Positions 35,517-45,433 of a stretch of 64,000 nucleotides of DNA are shown here, piece after piece. A program made the position numbers and the translations under genes. The notes beneath the pieces were generated by a model, which made no database searches, had not been told where the DNA came from, and was given only the letters and a program-made list of their open reading frames with translations. Each line of letters opens with the position of its first letter. Position 1 is the first letter of the stretch. The stretch comes from Ferranicluibacter rubi (lineage in GTDB: Bacteria; Pseudomonadota; Alphaproteobacteria; Rhizobiales; Rhizobiaceae), in NCBI RefSeq assembly GCF_011603255.1, contig NZ_JAANCM010000005.1, positions 62,001-126,000 of the forward strand, written 5' to 3'.

Positions 35517-36464
35517 ATGAACCATTCGGATCACGTTCAGGCCGTGGCGCATCATGCGTCGGCGGCAGCCAGTTCGCCCGTTGCCGCCTCGTGGCGGCGA
35601 TGCATGACCGTGCACGGGCTTTCGCCGGAAGAAGCGCGGTCGCCGATGCGGCTCGACGAGCGGGCGTTTCGTTTCGCGCGCGAGGAAAGCGGAGCTCTGC
35701 TCGAAGAGGCGCGGGGCGAGATCGACCGGTTGTTTGCCACGGTCGGAAAGGCGGGGTGCTGCCTGCTCCTGACGGATGGAAACGGCGTCGCGCTGGAGCG
35801 GCGGGGTGCGGCCGGCGACGATGATGATTTTCGCGGCATCGGCCTCTGGTCCGGCACGCTCTGGAGCGAGGCCAGCGTCGGCACCAACGGCATCGGCACG
35901 GCGATTGCCGACGAGCGGCCCATCGTCATCTATCGCGACCAGCATTTCCTCAGCCGCAACACGGGCCTTTCCTGCGCCACCGCGCCGATCCGCGACCATC
36001 GCGGCCGCGTGACGGCGGCGATCGACATTTCCACCTGCCGCGAGGATGCCGGGGAAATGGCGATGAGCATTCTCTCGCAAGCGGTGCGGGACGCTGCCGC
36101 GCGGATCGAATCGAACCTCTTCCATCGCGCCTTTCGCGGCCATCGCGTACTGCTGGTGCCGGCGGAGGGCAAGGCGAGCCCGGCGCTGCTCGCCATCGAT
36201 CGAGACGACCTCGTGCTCGGTGCGACGCGGGCGGCCCGACTGACGCTGGGGATCGACGATCTCAGGATCGCCGCCGGCATTCCTGCCTCCGACCTTCTGC
36301 ACGACCGCCCCTCGGGCGAGCACGAGAACCTCGACGATGCGGAACGGGCGGCATTGCGCCGGGTGCTGTCGCGCGCCAGCGGCAATGTGTCGGCGGCTGC
36401 CGAATGCCTCGGCATCAGCCGCGCGACGCTCTACCGGAAGATGAAGAAGCTCTCGATCGATTGA
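35517..36464 (+). CDS. GAF-domain transcriptional regulator with Fis-type HTH (AcoR-like, no AAA+)
   Basis: A 315-residue protein with an AcoR-like N-terminal half (SPVAASWRRCMTVHGLSPEEA, then a GAF domain with ASVGTNGIGTAI) and a C-terminal Fis-type helix-turn-helix (GNVSAAAECLGISRATLYRKMKKL). The AAA+ sigma-54 activation domain of full AcoR proteins is missing; the GAF part is joined to the HTH by a linker of about 100 residues. It likely controls the aldehyde dehydrogenase gene 161 bases downstream. GGGGAGGA precedes the ATG by 6 bases, so the start is firm. Confidence 0.9.
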   Translation: MNHSDHVQAVAHHASAAASSPVAASWRRCMTVHGLSPEEARSPMRLDERAFRFAREESGALLEEARGEIDRLFATVGKAGCCLLLTDGNGVALERRGAAGDDDDFRGIGLWSGTLWSEASVGTNGIGTAIADERPIVIYRDQHFLSRNTGLSCATAPIRDHRGRVTAAIDISTCREDAGEMAMSILSQAVRDAAARIESNLFHRAFRGHRVLLVPAEGKASPALLAIDRDDLVLGATRAARLTLGIDDLRIAAGIPASDLLHDRPSGEHENLDDAERAALRRVLSRASGNVSAAAECLGISRATLYRKMKKLSID

Positions 36465-36480
36465 GATACCAGACGTTTGC

Positions 36481-36504
36481 GCGCTGCAGCACGGGTTGCA
36501 GCGC
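36481..36504. promoter_or_regulatory. 8-bp inverted repeat between regulator and aldehyde dehydrogenase
   Basis: GCGCTGCA (36481-36488) and TGCAGCGC (36497-36504) are perfect inverted repeats with an 8-nt loop, 16 bases after the regulator stop. No T tract follows. It could be an operator or a weak terminator. Confidence 0.45.
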
Positions 36505-36509
36505 ACGCG

Positions 36510-36527
36510 TGTCGCAGATGTGAGACA
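36510..36527. promoter_or_regulatory. Candidate operator for the GAF-Fis regulator
   Basis: The 18-bp stretch at 36510-36527 has the form TGTC-n-CA-n-AT-n-TG-n-GACA, which is symmetric at 14 of 18 positions. It lies 99 bases before the aldehyde dehydrogenase start and just after the regulator gene, as expected for an activator site. Binding is inferred only. No sigma-54 -24/-12 element with correct spacing is visible. Confidence 0.45.
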
Positions 36528-36625
36528 GTCGCGCGGACGATCGGCCTATCCCCCCTTTTGCCGCGGAATGTTCCGGCGCAGGGTCTTCCCCAGACAGAGG
36601 TAGCTGTCCCTTGGAGGAGACCCAC

Positions 36626-38134
<1,509 letters not shown>

Positions 38135-38161
38135 GCAGCGGGATCACGGAATCAGGAAACG

Positions 38162-38187
38162 CCATCTCCCGGTTCGCCGGGGGATGG
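38162..38187 (+). terminator. Hairpin with UUCG loop after the aldehyde dehydrogenase gene
   Basis: An 11-bp stem (38162-38172 with 38177-38187, one G-T pair) closed by a TTCG tetraloop, 27 bases after the stop. The following TCATGTTTGG is only weakly T-rich. Confidence 0.6.
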
Positions 38188-38203
38188 TCATGTTTGGCAT
38201 AGC

Positions 38204-38293
38204 TCAGCCGTGATGGACGACCAGTGCCAGCGCGCTCCAGAGCAGAAGCGACAGGCTCATGCAGCTCAGATAGCACTCCGTGCGATATGACAT
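38204..38293 (-). CDS. Possible 29-residue single-pass membrane peptide
   Basis: On the minus strand, ATG at 38293 opens a 29-codon frame ending TGA at 38204. The product begins MSYRTECYLSC and then has a hydrophobic helix (MSLSLLLWSALALVV) and ends HHG. A strong GGGAGG ribosome site lies 8 bases before the ATG. It sits antisense in the gap between the aldehyde dehydrogenase and DUF779 genes. It is unrecognised and short, so it needs evidence of translation. Confidence 0.4.
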   Translation of the reverse strand: MSYRTECYLSCMSLSLLLWSALALVVHHG

Positions 38294-38391
38294 GATGTGA
38301 TCCTCCCAAATCCTGGTCGCAAGTATGACACAATGATGAACGGTCGGTCACTCGCTAAATTTAGGTATTCCTCATAAAGGACGGCATCCAC

Positions 38392-38787
38392 ATGCAGGGC
38401 GTTATCGTCGGTGATATGCCGGACGGGCAGAAGCGGGTTCTGGCGACGGAGGCGGCGCTTGCCTTCATCGAGGAGATCCGCCTCGACCATCCCGACATCC
38501 TGTTCCATCAGTCGGGCGGTTGCTGCGACGGCTCCTCACCCATGTGCTATCCGGCGGACGACTATATCGTCGGCGACCATGACGTGCGCCTTGGCGAGAT
38601 CGGCGGCGTGCCGGTCTATATCAGCGGCAGCCAGTTCGAGGTCTGGAAGCACACGCAGCTGATCATCGACGTCGTTCCCGGACGCGGCGGCATGTTCTCG
38701 CTCGACAATGGTCGCGAGCGGCGGTTTCTCACGCGCTCGCGTCTGTTTTCCGGCGGGGAGGCTTGCGCCGTTCCCGCCCGCAACTGA
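38392..38787 (+). CDS. DUF779 domain-containing protein
   Basis: A 131-residue DUF779 protein. Conserved parts are FHQSGGCCDGSSPMCYP, with a Cys cluster, and LGEIGGVPVYISGSQFEVWKH. DUF779 genes commonly travel with AcoD-type aldehyde dehydrogenases, as here. The role is unknown; the cysteines and histidines suggest metal binding or a redox helper. It lies 257 bases after the dehydrogenase, beyond a hairpin, so it may have its own promoter. Confidence 0.9.
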   Translation: MQGVIVGDMPDGQKRVLATEAALAFIEEIRLDHPDILFHQSGGCCDGSSPMCYPADDYIVGDHDVRLGEIGGVPVYISGSQFEVWKHTQLIIDVVPGRGGMFSLDNGRERRFLTRSRLFSGGEACAVPARN

Positions 38788-38799
38788 GCGGACGAGTGC

Positions 38800-40632
38800 T
38801 CACGGGATGACGCGGAAGATCTTCAGCGCCGGATGGTCCGGCGTTGTGACAGGCTGGAGGTAGGCGGGAACGATACCCTTGCCGAGTGTCACATAGAGCC
38901 CGTCGGGCGCACGCTCCGCGATCAGGCTTGTCTGGCCGTCCTCGGCGCAAAAAGCGAGCAGGGTGACGCCGTCGCGGATCAGCAGATCTTTCGCCGCCTC
39001 CGTCGAGGCAAGGCCGATGTTGAGCTCCGCCAGCATGCCGGCCGGGTTGCGATGATAGGGTGCGGTGAGCACGCGGTGATGCGTAAAACGCAAAATGGAC
39101 GCGCCGAGGTTGGAGGGTGCTGCGACGACGCCCGCCGGCTCATCGACCAGAGGCACGATCGCATCGCGCGCGACGCAGGCGCTCTGCTCCATCCCCGCCA
39201 TGACCGTGTCGTCCGTACCCGCAACCTTCGCCACGGCTGCCGAAGCGACCGCCCAGACGCTCGGGATCGAGACCAGCATCAGCCCGGCAAAGGCGAGTTC
39301 CGCGCCGATCGTCTTCGGTTCGTGGTGCGCGCGGGTGCGAAGGTCTGAAACGGCAAGAGATAACGGGAAGATCGACAGGAAGTTGAGAAAGGTCGTGCCG
39401 CGGATCTGCAGCATGCTGATCGCGAGGGTGGGAAGGCAGAGCGCGAGAAAGACGAGATGCAGCTCCCTCCGGTCGTTTCGCCAGATGCGGATGAGGCAGA
39501 CGATGATGGCAATGGTGCCTGCCGCAAAGCCGAAGCCGAGATAGGACGGCATCGCCTGCACCATCTGCACGATCGACTGCGCTTCCTGCACCCTCTCCAG
39601 CCACAGGGTCTTGAGAAGCGGATCGAGCGAGGCGAGCGGGTTCTGCAGACATTGCGGCGCGATCGACACTGTGACGGCGGCAACGACGGCGCCTGACGCC
39701 GCAAGGGCGAGAATTCGTGCGTTCCGCGAACGCCGGCTGGTGGAGCGTGCGGAGAGATAGAGCGCGAGGCCGCCCGCGGTCGCGATGGCGAAGAAGCCGA
39801 GCGAGAGGTTGTCGCAGGTGACCATCGCATAGAGGCGCGGTGGCGTGTTTGCGAGAAAGGCGGCCGCGACCGTGGCGGCGAGCGACAGGCCGAAGGCCCT
39901 GGCGGCCCCATCCATCGGCTCGCCATGCCACGCCCAGCGGAGCGCGACGACGATGCCGGCGATGGCCACCAGGGGCGTGGTTTCCACGCCGACCGCGACG
40001 GCAAGGCCGGCTGTGACGCCGGCGAGGGCGTGGCCGCTCCTCCGGCCGAGAGGGTCGGTGAGGCCCGCCACGAGCAGGGCGATCAGGGCGAGCTGGACGT
40101 TGTGATGGTCGATATTTCCCGGCTGGAAGCGTACATTGCTGATCAGCGACAGGACGATGAGAACGAGACCGATCATCATGGTCTGGCGTCCGCCGATGTT
40201 CCAGCAGGCTTTTGCCACGCCGATGACGACGGGGACGATCAACAGGATCGGCCAGAGGAAGAGCGCGGCGGCCTCGCTTGGCTCCGGCTGCAGAAACAGG
40301 CCGAAGACAGCGATCAGCCCGGCAATCGGAAGATCCACAAGGCGCGACCAGTGCATCAAGGTGCCGCCGTCGAGGCCGAGGCGGTACTGCATCATGTCGA
40401 ACCAGCCTTGCGCGGCGAGAAAATCCCGGACTTCGACGAGGCGCATGGCGTCGTCATTGTCCGCGCCGACATAATCCGTGGCCCTGAGGCCGGCGATGAC
40501 GGAGGCGAAGGCGACGACAAGAATGGCGAGGAGGATTGCGACCCAGGGCTCATGTGTCCATGCCCGTTTCGTCTTGGGCGATGTATCTGCTGCGGGTTCG
40601 GCGTTGCGGATGTCGGGTTCGGAAAGGGTCAC
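38800..40632 (-). CDS. GT-C-like polytopic membrane protein
   Basis: A protein of about 610 residues with an N-terminal Pro/Lys cytoplasmic part, about 12 membrane helices and a C-terminal periplasmic domain of about 150 residues. The first large loop has YVGADNDDAMRLVEVRDFL and GGTLMHWSRL; the acidic DNDD there fits the metal-binding loop of GT-C transferases that use lipid-linked sugars (STT3/ArnT-like). GTG 40632 with GAGG upstream is preferred; an ATG at 40683 has no ribosome site. It is divergent from a GT2 gene, its likely pathway partner. The assignment is by fold pattern only. Confidence 0.65.
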   Translation of the reverse strand: MTLSEPDIRNAEPAADTSPKTKRAWTHEPWVAILLAILVVAFASVIAGLRATDYVGADNDDAMRLVEVRDFLAAQGWFDMMQYRLGLDGGTLMHWSRLVDLPIAGLIAVFGLFLQPEPSEAAALFLWPILLIVPVVIGVAKACWNIGGRQTMMIGLVLIVLSLISNVRFQPGNIDHHNVQLALIALLVAGLTDPLGRRSGHALAGVTAGLAVAVGVETTPLVAIAGIVVALRWAWHGEPMDGAARAFGLSLAATVAAAFLANTPPRLYAMVTCDNLSLGFFAIATAGGLALYLSARSTSRRSRNARILALAASGAVVAAVTVSIAPQCLQNPLASLDPLLKTLWLERVQEAQSIVQMVQAMPSYLGFGFAAGTIAIIVCLIRIWRNDRRELHLVFLALCLPTLAISMLQIRGTTFLNFLSIFPLSLAVSDLRTRAHHEPKTIGAELAFAGLMLVSIPSVWAVASAAVAKVAGTDDTVMAGMEQSACVARDAIVPLVDEPAGVVAAPSNLGASILRFTHHRVLTAPYHRNPAGMLAELNIGLASTEAAKDLLIRDGVTLLAFCAEDGQTSLIAERAPDGLYVTLGKGIVPAYLQPVTTPDHPALKIFRVIP

Positions 40633-40811
40633 GGCAGGAGGCCTCGCAATCGTCGTCCGGGGCGTCCGGCTGGCGGGAACCATAGAAGGGGAAGGTGAAA
40701 AAAGCCTTTGTCGAACAGGGTGACTGCGGCGCGCGACCGTCGATCGGTGCGTGCGCAACATCTTCAACGAGACCTTAAGATTTCCCGGTCATTGTCGTGC
40801 GACCGCCACGG

Positions 40812-41831
40812 ATGAACCCGATGCAGACGCTTCCGACAGATCTCAGGATCGCCGTACTTCTCCCCTGCTACAACGAAGCGGCGACGATCGTGTCGGTCGT
40901 CCATGCGTTCCGCACGGCACTGCCTCTCGCGCGCATCCATGTCTACGACAACAACTCGACCGACGAGACGGCGCTGCGGGCGACGCTTGCCGGCGCGGTC
41001 GTCACGCGGGAGACGCGGCAGGGCAAGGGCCATGTCGTCCGGCGCATGTTCTCCGACGTCGATGCCGATATCTATGTGATGGCGGACGGGGATGGCACCT
41101 ATTCGGCGGCCGACGCGCCCGCGCTGATCGCCACGCTGATCGCCGAGCGTGCGGACATGGTGGTGGGAACGCGACGTGGTGTGAAGGCGGATGCGGGCCG
41201 GCAGGGACACGCCTTCGGCAACCGGCTGTTCAACCGGCTCTACCGGACGCTATTCGGCAACGATTTCACCGACATCTTTTCGGGATACCGCGTGTTCTCA
41301 CGACGCTTCGCCAGGAGCTTTCCGGCCGTGTCCGGCGGGTTTGAGATCGAGACGGAGATGTCCGTGCATGCCTCGCGGTTGAAGCTGCCGGTCTGCGAGA
41401 TGCCGCTCGACTATGGCCGCCGGCCGGAAGGGTCGCATTCCAAGCTGTCCACCTTCCGGGATGGTGGGCGCATCCTCTGGATGTTTGCGATGCTGATGAA
41501 GGAGACGCGGCCCTTCACCTTCTTTGGTGCCATCAGCACCGCCTTCATGGCGTCGAGCCTGATTTTCATGGCGCCGGTTCTGGTCGAATATTTCGAGACC
41601 GGTCTCGTCCGGCGCATGCCGACCTGGGTTCTGTCGGTGGCGCTGATGATGATCTCCTTCATGATGTTCACCGCCGGGCTGATCCTCGACTCGCTGGCCC
41701 GTGCCCGGGCCGAGCAGCTGCGGCTGCACTACATGGCTCTGCCGTCGAGCCCCTTCCTTTCTGTGTCCATGCCTGCCTCGGCCGAGCCCGGGCAGGGCGA
41801 GACAGGCGATGTGCAGAGTGCGGCTGCGTGA
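40812..41831 (+). CDS. Glycosyltransferase family 2, polyprenyl-phosphate type
   Basis: A 339-residue GT-A family 2 enzyme. Motifs are VLLPCYNEAATI, YDNNSTDET, the DGDGTY metal site and FTDIFSGYRVFSR, followed by two C-terminal membrane helices (about 235-256 and 270-292). This architecture is used to transfer a sugar to undecaprenyl phosphate. It begins an operon with a methyltransferase and an SMR-type flippase. ATG 40812 is chosen over GTG 40797. The sugar is unknown. Confidence 0.88.
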   Translation: MNPMQTLPTDLRIAVLLPCYNEAATIVSVVHAFRTALPLARIHVYDNNSTDETALRATLAGAVVTRETRQGKGHVVRRMFSDVDADIYVMADGDGTYSAADAPALIATLIAERADMVVGTRRGVKADAGRQGHAFGNRLFNRLYRTLFGNDFTDIFSGYRVFSRRFARSFPAVSGGFEIETEMSVHASRLKLPVCEMPLDYGRRPEGSHSKLSTFRDGGRILWMFAMLMKETRPFTFFGAISTAFMASSLIFMAPVLVEYFETGLVRRMPTWVLSVALMMISFMMFTAGLILDSLARARAEQLRLHYMALPSSPFLSVSMPASAEPGQGETGDVQSAAA

Positions 41832-41847
41832 TTCCGGAGACCGAGCG

Positions 41848-42585
41848 ATGAACCGCGAGACCACCAACCGTATCCGCTTCGTGCTGGAGGACCTGCTGCC
41901 GCCGGTGCTGCGGGATTCGCGTCTGTTCCGGGCGGCCGCCAAGCTGGTTTGGGGCGAGCACATCGTCCACCTCGCCCGGTTCCGCGCCCGCGCGCCGTTT
42001 CTGTCGGAGGCGGAGTATGAGGACCTCTACCGCAAGCATCCCCGCGTGCATGAGGGGACCGACAACTCGGTCGCCTGCATTTGCCGCATTGCCGGCTCGA
42101 TCGAAGGCGAGAGCGTCTGCGATGTCGGTTGCGGTACGGGGGCGCTGCTGAAGCATATCCAGTCGGCACAGCCCGGCCTTAGCCGCGTGACTGGTGTCGA
42201 TTTCGTGGTGGAAGATGCCGCAAGTCTCCCGGGCGTCGAATATGTCGCCGCGCGGATCGAGGATCTGCCCTTTGCGGATGGCGAATTCGATACGGTCGTC
42301 TGCACGCATGTGATCGAGCATGTGCTCGACTACCGCAAAGCCATTGCCGAGCTGCGCCGGATCGCGCGCCGCCGGTTGATCATCGTCGTGCCGCGTGAGC
42401 GGGAGTACCGCTACAGCTTCAATCCGCATTTCAACTTCTTCCCCTACACGCACTCCTTCCTGCGCGCCGTCCACCCGGTTCCCGCGATCCATGTCTGCGA
42501 GGATATCGGCCGCGATATCTTCTATTGCGAGACGGTGGAAAGGGCAGGGGATGGCGCTGGCGGCATCGAGGCTGCAGCGGCATGA
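41848..42585 (+). CDS. Class I SAM-dependent methyltransferase
   Basis: A 245-residue methyltransferase. The SAM-binding motif I is VCDVGCGTGALL (about 90-101) and the post-I acidic residue is in VTGVDF; motif FDTVVCTHVIEHV follows. It lies 16 bases after the GT2 gene and overlaps the flippase gene by 4 bases. It may methylate the lipid-linked sugar, a possibility drawn only from context. Confidence 0.85.
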   Translation: MNRETTNRIRFVLEDLLPPVLRDSRLFRAAAKLVWGEHIVHLARFRARAPFLSEAEYEDLYRKHPRVHEGTDNSVACICRIAGSIEGESVCDVGCGTGALLKHIQSAQPGLSRVTGVDFVVEDAASLPGVEYVAARIEDLPFADGEFDTVVCTHVIEHVLDYRKAIAELRRIARRRLIIVVPREREYRYSFNPHFNFFPYTHSFLRAVHPVPAIHVCEDIGRDIFYCETVERAGDGAGGIEAAAA

Positions 42586-42947
42586 TCGGGGGAAACTACA
42601 GCCCGGCTCTGTGGCTGGGCCTCACCGGCACGCCACTGATGATCGCGATGGGGCAGGTGCTGTTCAAGCTGTCGAGCCGCACCACGGGCGAGTTCGGCGT
42701 GGCGGGCATCGTCGCGCTTCTGCTCAATCCGCTGATGATCGGAGCTCTTGCCGTGTACGGCATCGGGACGCTCGTCTGGATATTCGTGCTGAAGAGCGTG
42801 CCGCTGACGATGGCCTATTCGTTCATGGCCCTGACGTTCTGCTTCGTGCCGCTGCTCGCCAGCATCTTCCTTGGGGAAACGCTGACGCTGCGCACGGCGA
42901 TCGGTGCCGCTCTCCTCATCGGCGGCATGATCGTCATCAACAGTTGA
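42582..42947 (+). CDS. SMR/EmrE-family transporter, putative lipid-linked sugar flippase
   Basis: A 121-residue, four-helix protein of the SMR/DMT superfamily: ALWLGLTGTPLMIAMGQVLFK, then an LVWIFVLKSVPLTMAYSFMA helix pair (both shown in part) and GETLTLRTAIGAALLIGGMIV. The nearest functional group is ArnE/ArnF-like flippases of undecaprenyl-phosphate sugars; the GT2 and GT-C genes beside it support that over drug efflux. The start overlaps the methyltransferase stop (ATGA). Confidence 0.82.
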   Translation: MIGGNYSPALWLGLTGTPLMIAMGQVLFKLSSRTTGEFGVAGIVALLLNPLMIGALAVYGIGTLVWIFVLKSVPLTMAYSFMALTFCFVPLLASIFLGETLTLRTAIGAALLIGGMIVINS

Positions 42948-42977
42948 GACACACGCCCGTCGCCGGGTTGCTCCCGA

Positions 42978-43910
42978 TCAGTCGAACAGGCTGGAAACGG
43001 ATTCTTCCTGGCTGGTGCGGTTGATCGCTTCGCCGATCAGGTTTGCCGTCGAGATCACGCGGATATTGTGCGCGGACTGCACGGCCGTCGTCGGCTGGAT
43101 GCTGTCGGTGATGACGAGCTCCTTCAGCTTGGACGAGGTGACGCGGGCAACGGCGCCGCCGGAGAGAACGCCGTGGGTGATGTAGGCGGTGACGCTGGTC
43201 GCGCCGTTCTTCAGCAGGGCTTCTGCCGCGTTGCACAGCGTGCCGCCGCTATCGACGATGTCGTCGATCAGCAGGCAATCCTTGCCGGTGACGTCGCCGA
43301 TGACGTTCATGACTTCGGACTCGCCTGCGCGCTCGCGGCGCTTGTCGACGATGGCCAGCTGACAGTCCAGTCGCTTGGCGAGCGCGCGGGCGCGCACCAC
43401 GCCGCCGACGTCGGGCGAGACGACCATGACGTTTTCGAGTTCGTAGTGTTCCTTGATATCGCGCGTCAGGATCGGCACCGAATAGAGGTTGTCCGTCGGG
43501 ATATCGAAGAAGCCCTGAATCTGGCCGGCATGCAGGTCGAGCGTCAGAACGCGGTCGGCGCCGGCCTCGGTGATCAGGTTGGCGACGAGCTTGGCGGAGA
43601 TCGGTGTGCGCGGACCCGGTTTGCGGTCCTGCCGGGCATAGCCGAAATAGGGGAGGACCGCAGTGATGCGCCGTGCCGACGAGCGGCGCATGGCATCGAT
43701 CATGATCAGCAGTTCCATCAGGTGGTCGTTCGTCGGGAAGGACGTGGACTGGACGAGGAAGACATCCTCGCCGCGCACGTTCTCCTGAATCTCGACGAAG
43801 ATTTCCTGATCGGCGAAACGCCGGACCGTCGCCCGCCCGAGCGGAAGATTGAGATAGTTGCAGATCGCTTCGGCGAGGAGCCGGTTCGAATTGCCCGCGA
43901 AAACCTTCAT
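42978..43910 (-). CDS. prs: Ribose-phosphate pyrophosphokinase
   Basis: A 310-residue PRPP synthetase (ATP + ribose 5-phosphate to PRPP + AMP), feeding nucleotide, His and Trp synthesis. It shows the start [16 protein letters not shown], the flexible loop [24 protein letters not shown] and the PRPP loop [13 protein letters not shown]. Full length and highly conserved; the start is ATG 43910. It is a single gene. The 265 bases upstream (43911-44175) hold no evident gene. Confidence 0.97.
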   Translation of the reverse strand: MKVFAGNSNRLLAEAICNYLNLPLGRATVRRFADQEIFVEIQENVRGEDVFLVQSTSFPTNDHLMELLIMIDAMRRSSARRITAVLPYFGYARQDRKPGPRTPISAKLVANLITEAGADRVLTLDLHAGQIQGFFDIPTDNLYSVPILTRDIKEHYELENVMVVSPDVGGVVRARALAKRLDCQLAIVDKRRERAGESEVMNVIGDVTGKDCLLIDDIVDSGGTLCNAAEALLKNGATSVTAYITHGVLSGGAVARVTSSKLKELVITDSIQPTTAVQSAHNIRVISTANLIGEAINRTSQEESVSSLFD

Positions 43911-44175
43911 CGATGGTCCGCCTGTCGTGCTGTCCGGGATAGGCCCGAACCGGACGGTCCGTTTGCCGTAATCCGCAAGATTCCGTAAACCCGCATCCCA
44001 ATGCGCGTCGGTCTCAGGGAGCGTGCCCCCGTCAATGCCGATGGGCGCTTCATAGCGGCCTTGTCCCCGAATGCAAGAGGAACGCCGGCATGGAGAGGGT
44101 TTATCCGAAAAAGATTTCGAAGGCGCTGCCGGGAAGAGCGTTTTAGAGGTCGTGAAAACACGGTCATGCTCATTC

Positions 44176-45174
44176 TCAGCCGGCCGTGGCATCCCGCCAG
44201 GTCAGGTACTGCCCGACGCTCTTGGTGGCGATGTCGCGCATGGTCTGCGGCGGAACGCCCGACCAGAGATCGGCGCCCTTGGTATCGACGCTGTCCTGCC
44301 CCTGGATGCGGTGCAGACGGTTGCCGGCCTGATCGAGCACGTCCCAGACATAAACGATGGTGGTCTTTCGGCCGTCCTTGAACGCCGAGAAATAACCCTT
44401 CAAAATATGCTGGCTTCCGCCATCCGCTGCCGTCTTGATGGTAAGGCCGTGCGAGCGGGCGTCCGCGCCGAGCTGCTCGGAGAGGGGGCGGATGGCCTCG
44501 ACGGGTGCGCCCATGATGGGGAGGAAGCGGATGCTGCCGGCAGGGCCGGCCTTGGCGGCGGGCGCGATAGCAGCTTGCTCTTCCGGTGCGCTGTTGGCTT
44601 CTGCGGGCACATCGTTCTGCGCTGCCTCCGCCGGCTCCGTGGCCGGTTCGGATTGCGGTGCCTCTGCCGTGCGGGTGCGTGCGGCGGCTTCGGTCTCGCT
44701 GACTTGATTGCCGGTTGCAGGAAAGCCGACCGCGCTTTCGGACGGGGATATCTGCGGCGACGGGTTGCTGGCGAGCGCCTGGGCCTGTGCTTCGAAGGAG
44801 CCGGCCGGGTTGCGGTAGCTTTCGTCGCCACGGGCATAGGCCGTGCCGGTGATATCGGGCTGGTCGGCCCGCGGTGCGGGCTGATCGGTATAGTTCGGGT
44901 CGGAGAGGCTGGCCGATCGCTGCACCCGCATCTCATGGACGGCCATGGCGCCGGCGGGGGCGCTGTTCACCACCGGCTGCTGCGATTGCATGGTGTCGAG
45001 ATCGGCCTGATTGACCGGGGAGGACTGATAGCTCCCGTCGCCGACATTCTCTGGCGGCGTCAACGCGTCGATGCTGTTGCAGGACGACAGGGCGAAAAGA
45101 AGGGACATGGCCAAGAGCGGCGTCGCGACCCGAAGGCGCGCGATGTTCGTCGTCGTTGCGAAAAGGGTGCGCAC
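44176..45174 (-). CDS. Putative lipoprotein, Ala/Pro/Glu-rich linker
   Basis: A 332-residue protein with a lipoprotein signal (LLFALSSC, Cys32 as lipidation site). A long low-complexity middle, rich in Ala, Glu, Pro and Gln, leads to a compact C-terminal domain (about 225-330) with [12 protein letters not shown] and [24 protein letters not shown] 45174 with GGAGG 6-7 bases upstream is preferred over ATG 45207 or 45225. The function is unknown; it should be anchored in the outer membrane. Confidence 0.75.
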   Translation of the reverse strand: MRTLFATTTNIARLRVATPLLAMSLLFALSSCNSIDALTPPENVGDGSYQSSPVNQADLDTMQSQQPVVNSAPAGAMAVHEMRVQRSASLSDPNYTDQPAPRADQPDITGTAYARGDESYRNPAGSFEAQAQALASNPSPQISPSESAVGFPATGNQVSETEAAARTRTAEAPQSEPATEPAEAAQNDVPAEANSAPEEQAAIAPAAKAGPAGSIRFLPIMGAPVEAIRPLSEQLGADARSHGLTIKTAADGGSQHILKGYFSAFKDGRKTTIVYVWDVLDQAGNRLHRIQGQDSVDTKGADLWSGVPPQTMRDIATKSVGQYLTWRDATAG

Positions 45175-45359
45175 GGTCGACCTCCGTCCTGGACAGATGC
45201 AGCGCATGTCGCCCGTCTCCAGCACCGCTCACGCCTCGTGAGGCAGATCGAAACCGCTGGAGTATTACACGCCGATACGCTGGCACACTGCGACGCCATC
45301 CGACGGGCCTATCCCGCCGGTCCTGACATCAGACAACCAGTTTACGACGATAATCCTAA

Positions 45360-45390
45360 GAAGCCGTATTGATCCGGCTTCCCCTTTTTG
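45360..45390 (+). terminator. Hairpin between lipoprotein and M24 genes
   Basis: A 7-bp stem (GAAGCCG 45360-45366 with CGGCTTC 45375-45381) followed by CCCCTTTTT on the plus strand. No plus-strand gene ends here; on the minus strand it lies 44 bases past the M24-gene stop but lacks a good T tract. Rest of 45175-45433 holds nothing clear. Confidence 0.4.
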
Positions 45391-45433
45391 GGGCTGGCGA
45401 GGGTTCGATCCCGCTCTATCGCCCGGCGAGACC

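Noticed and set aside
36465-36625. Possible sigma-54 promoter before the aldehyde dehydrogenase gene
   Set aside because: GG and GC elements are present but spaced by 15 or 3-5 bases instead of 10, and the regulator lacks the AAA+ domain.
44071-45372. Plus-strand 433-codon frame opposite the lipoprotein gene
   Set aside because: Arg/Gly-rich shadow; the opposite strand has a clear lipobox, ribosome site and structured C-terminal domain.
45390-45430. GGGTTCGATCCC, resembling a tRNA T-arm
   Set aside because: The T stem has only 3 pairs and no matching acceptor, D or anticodon stems could be drawn around it.
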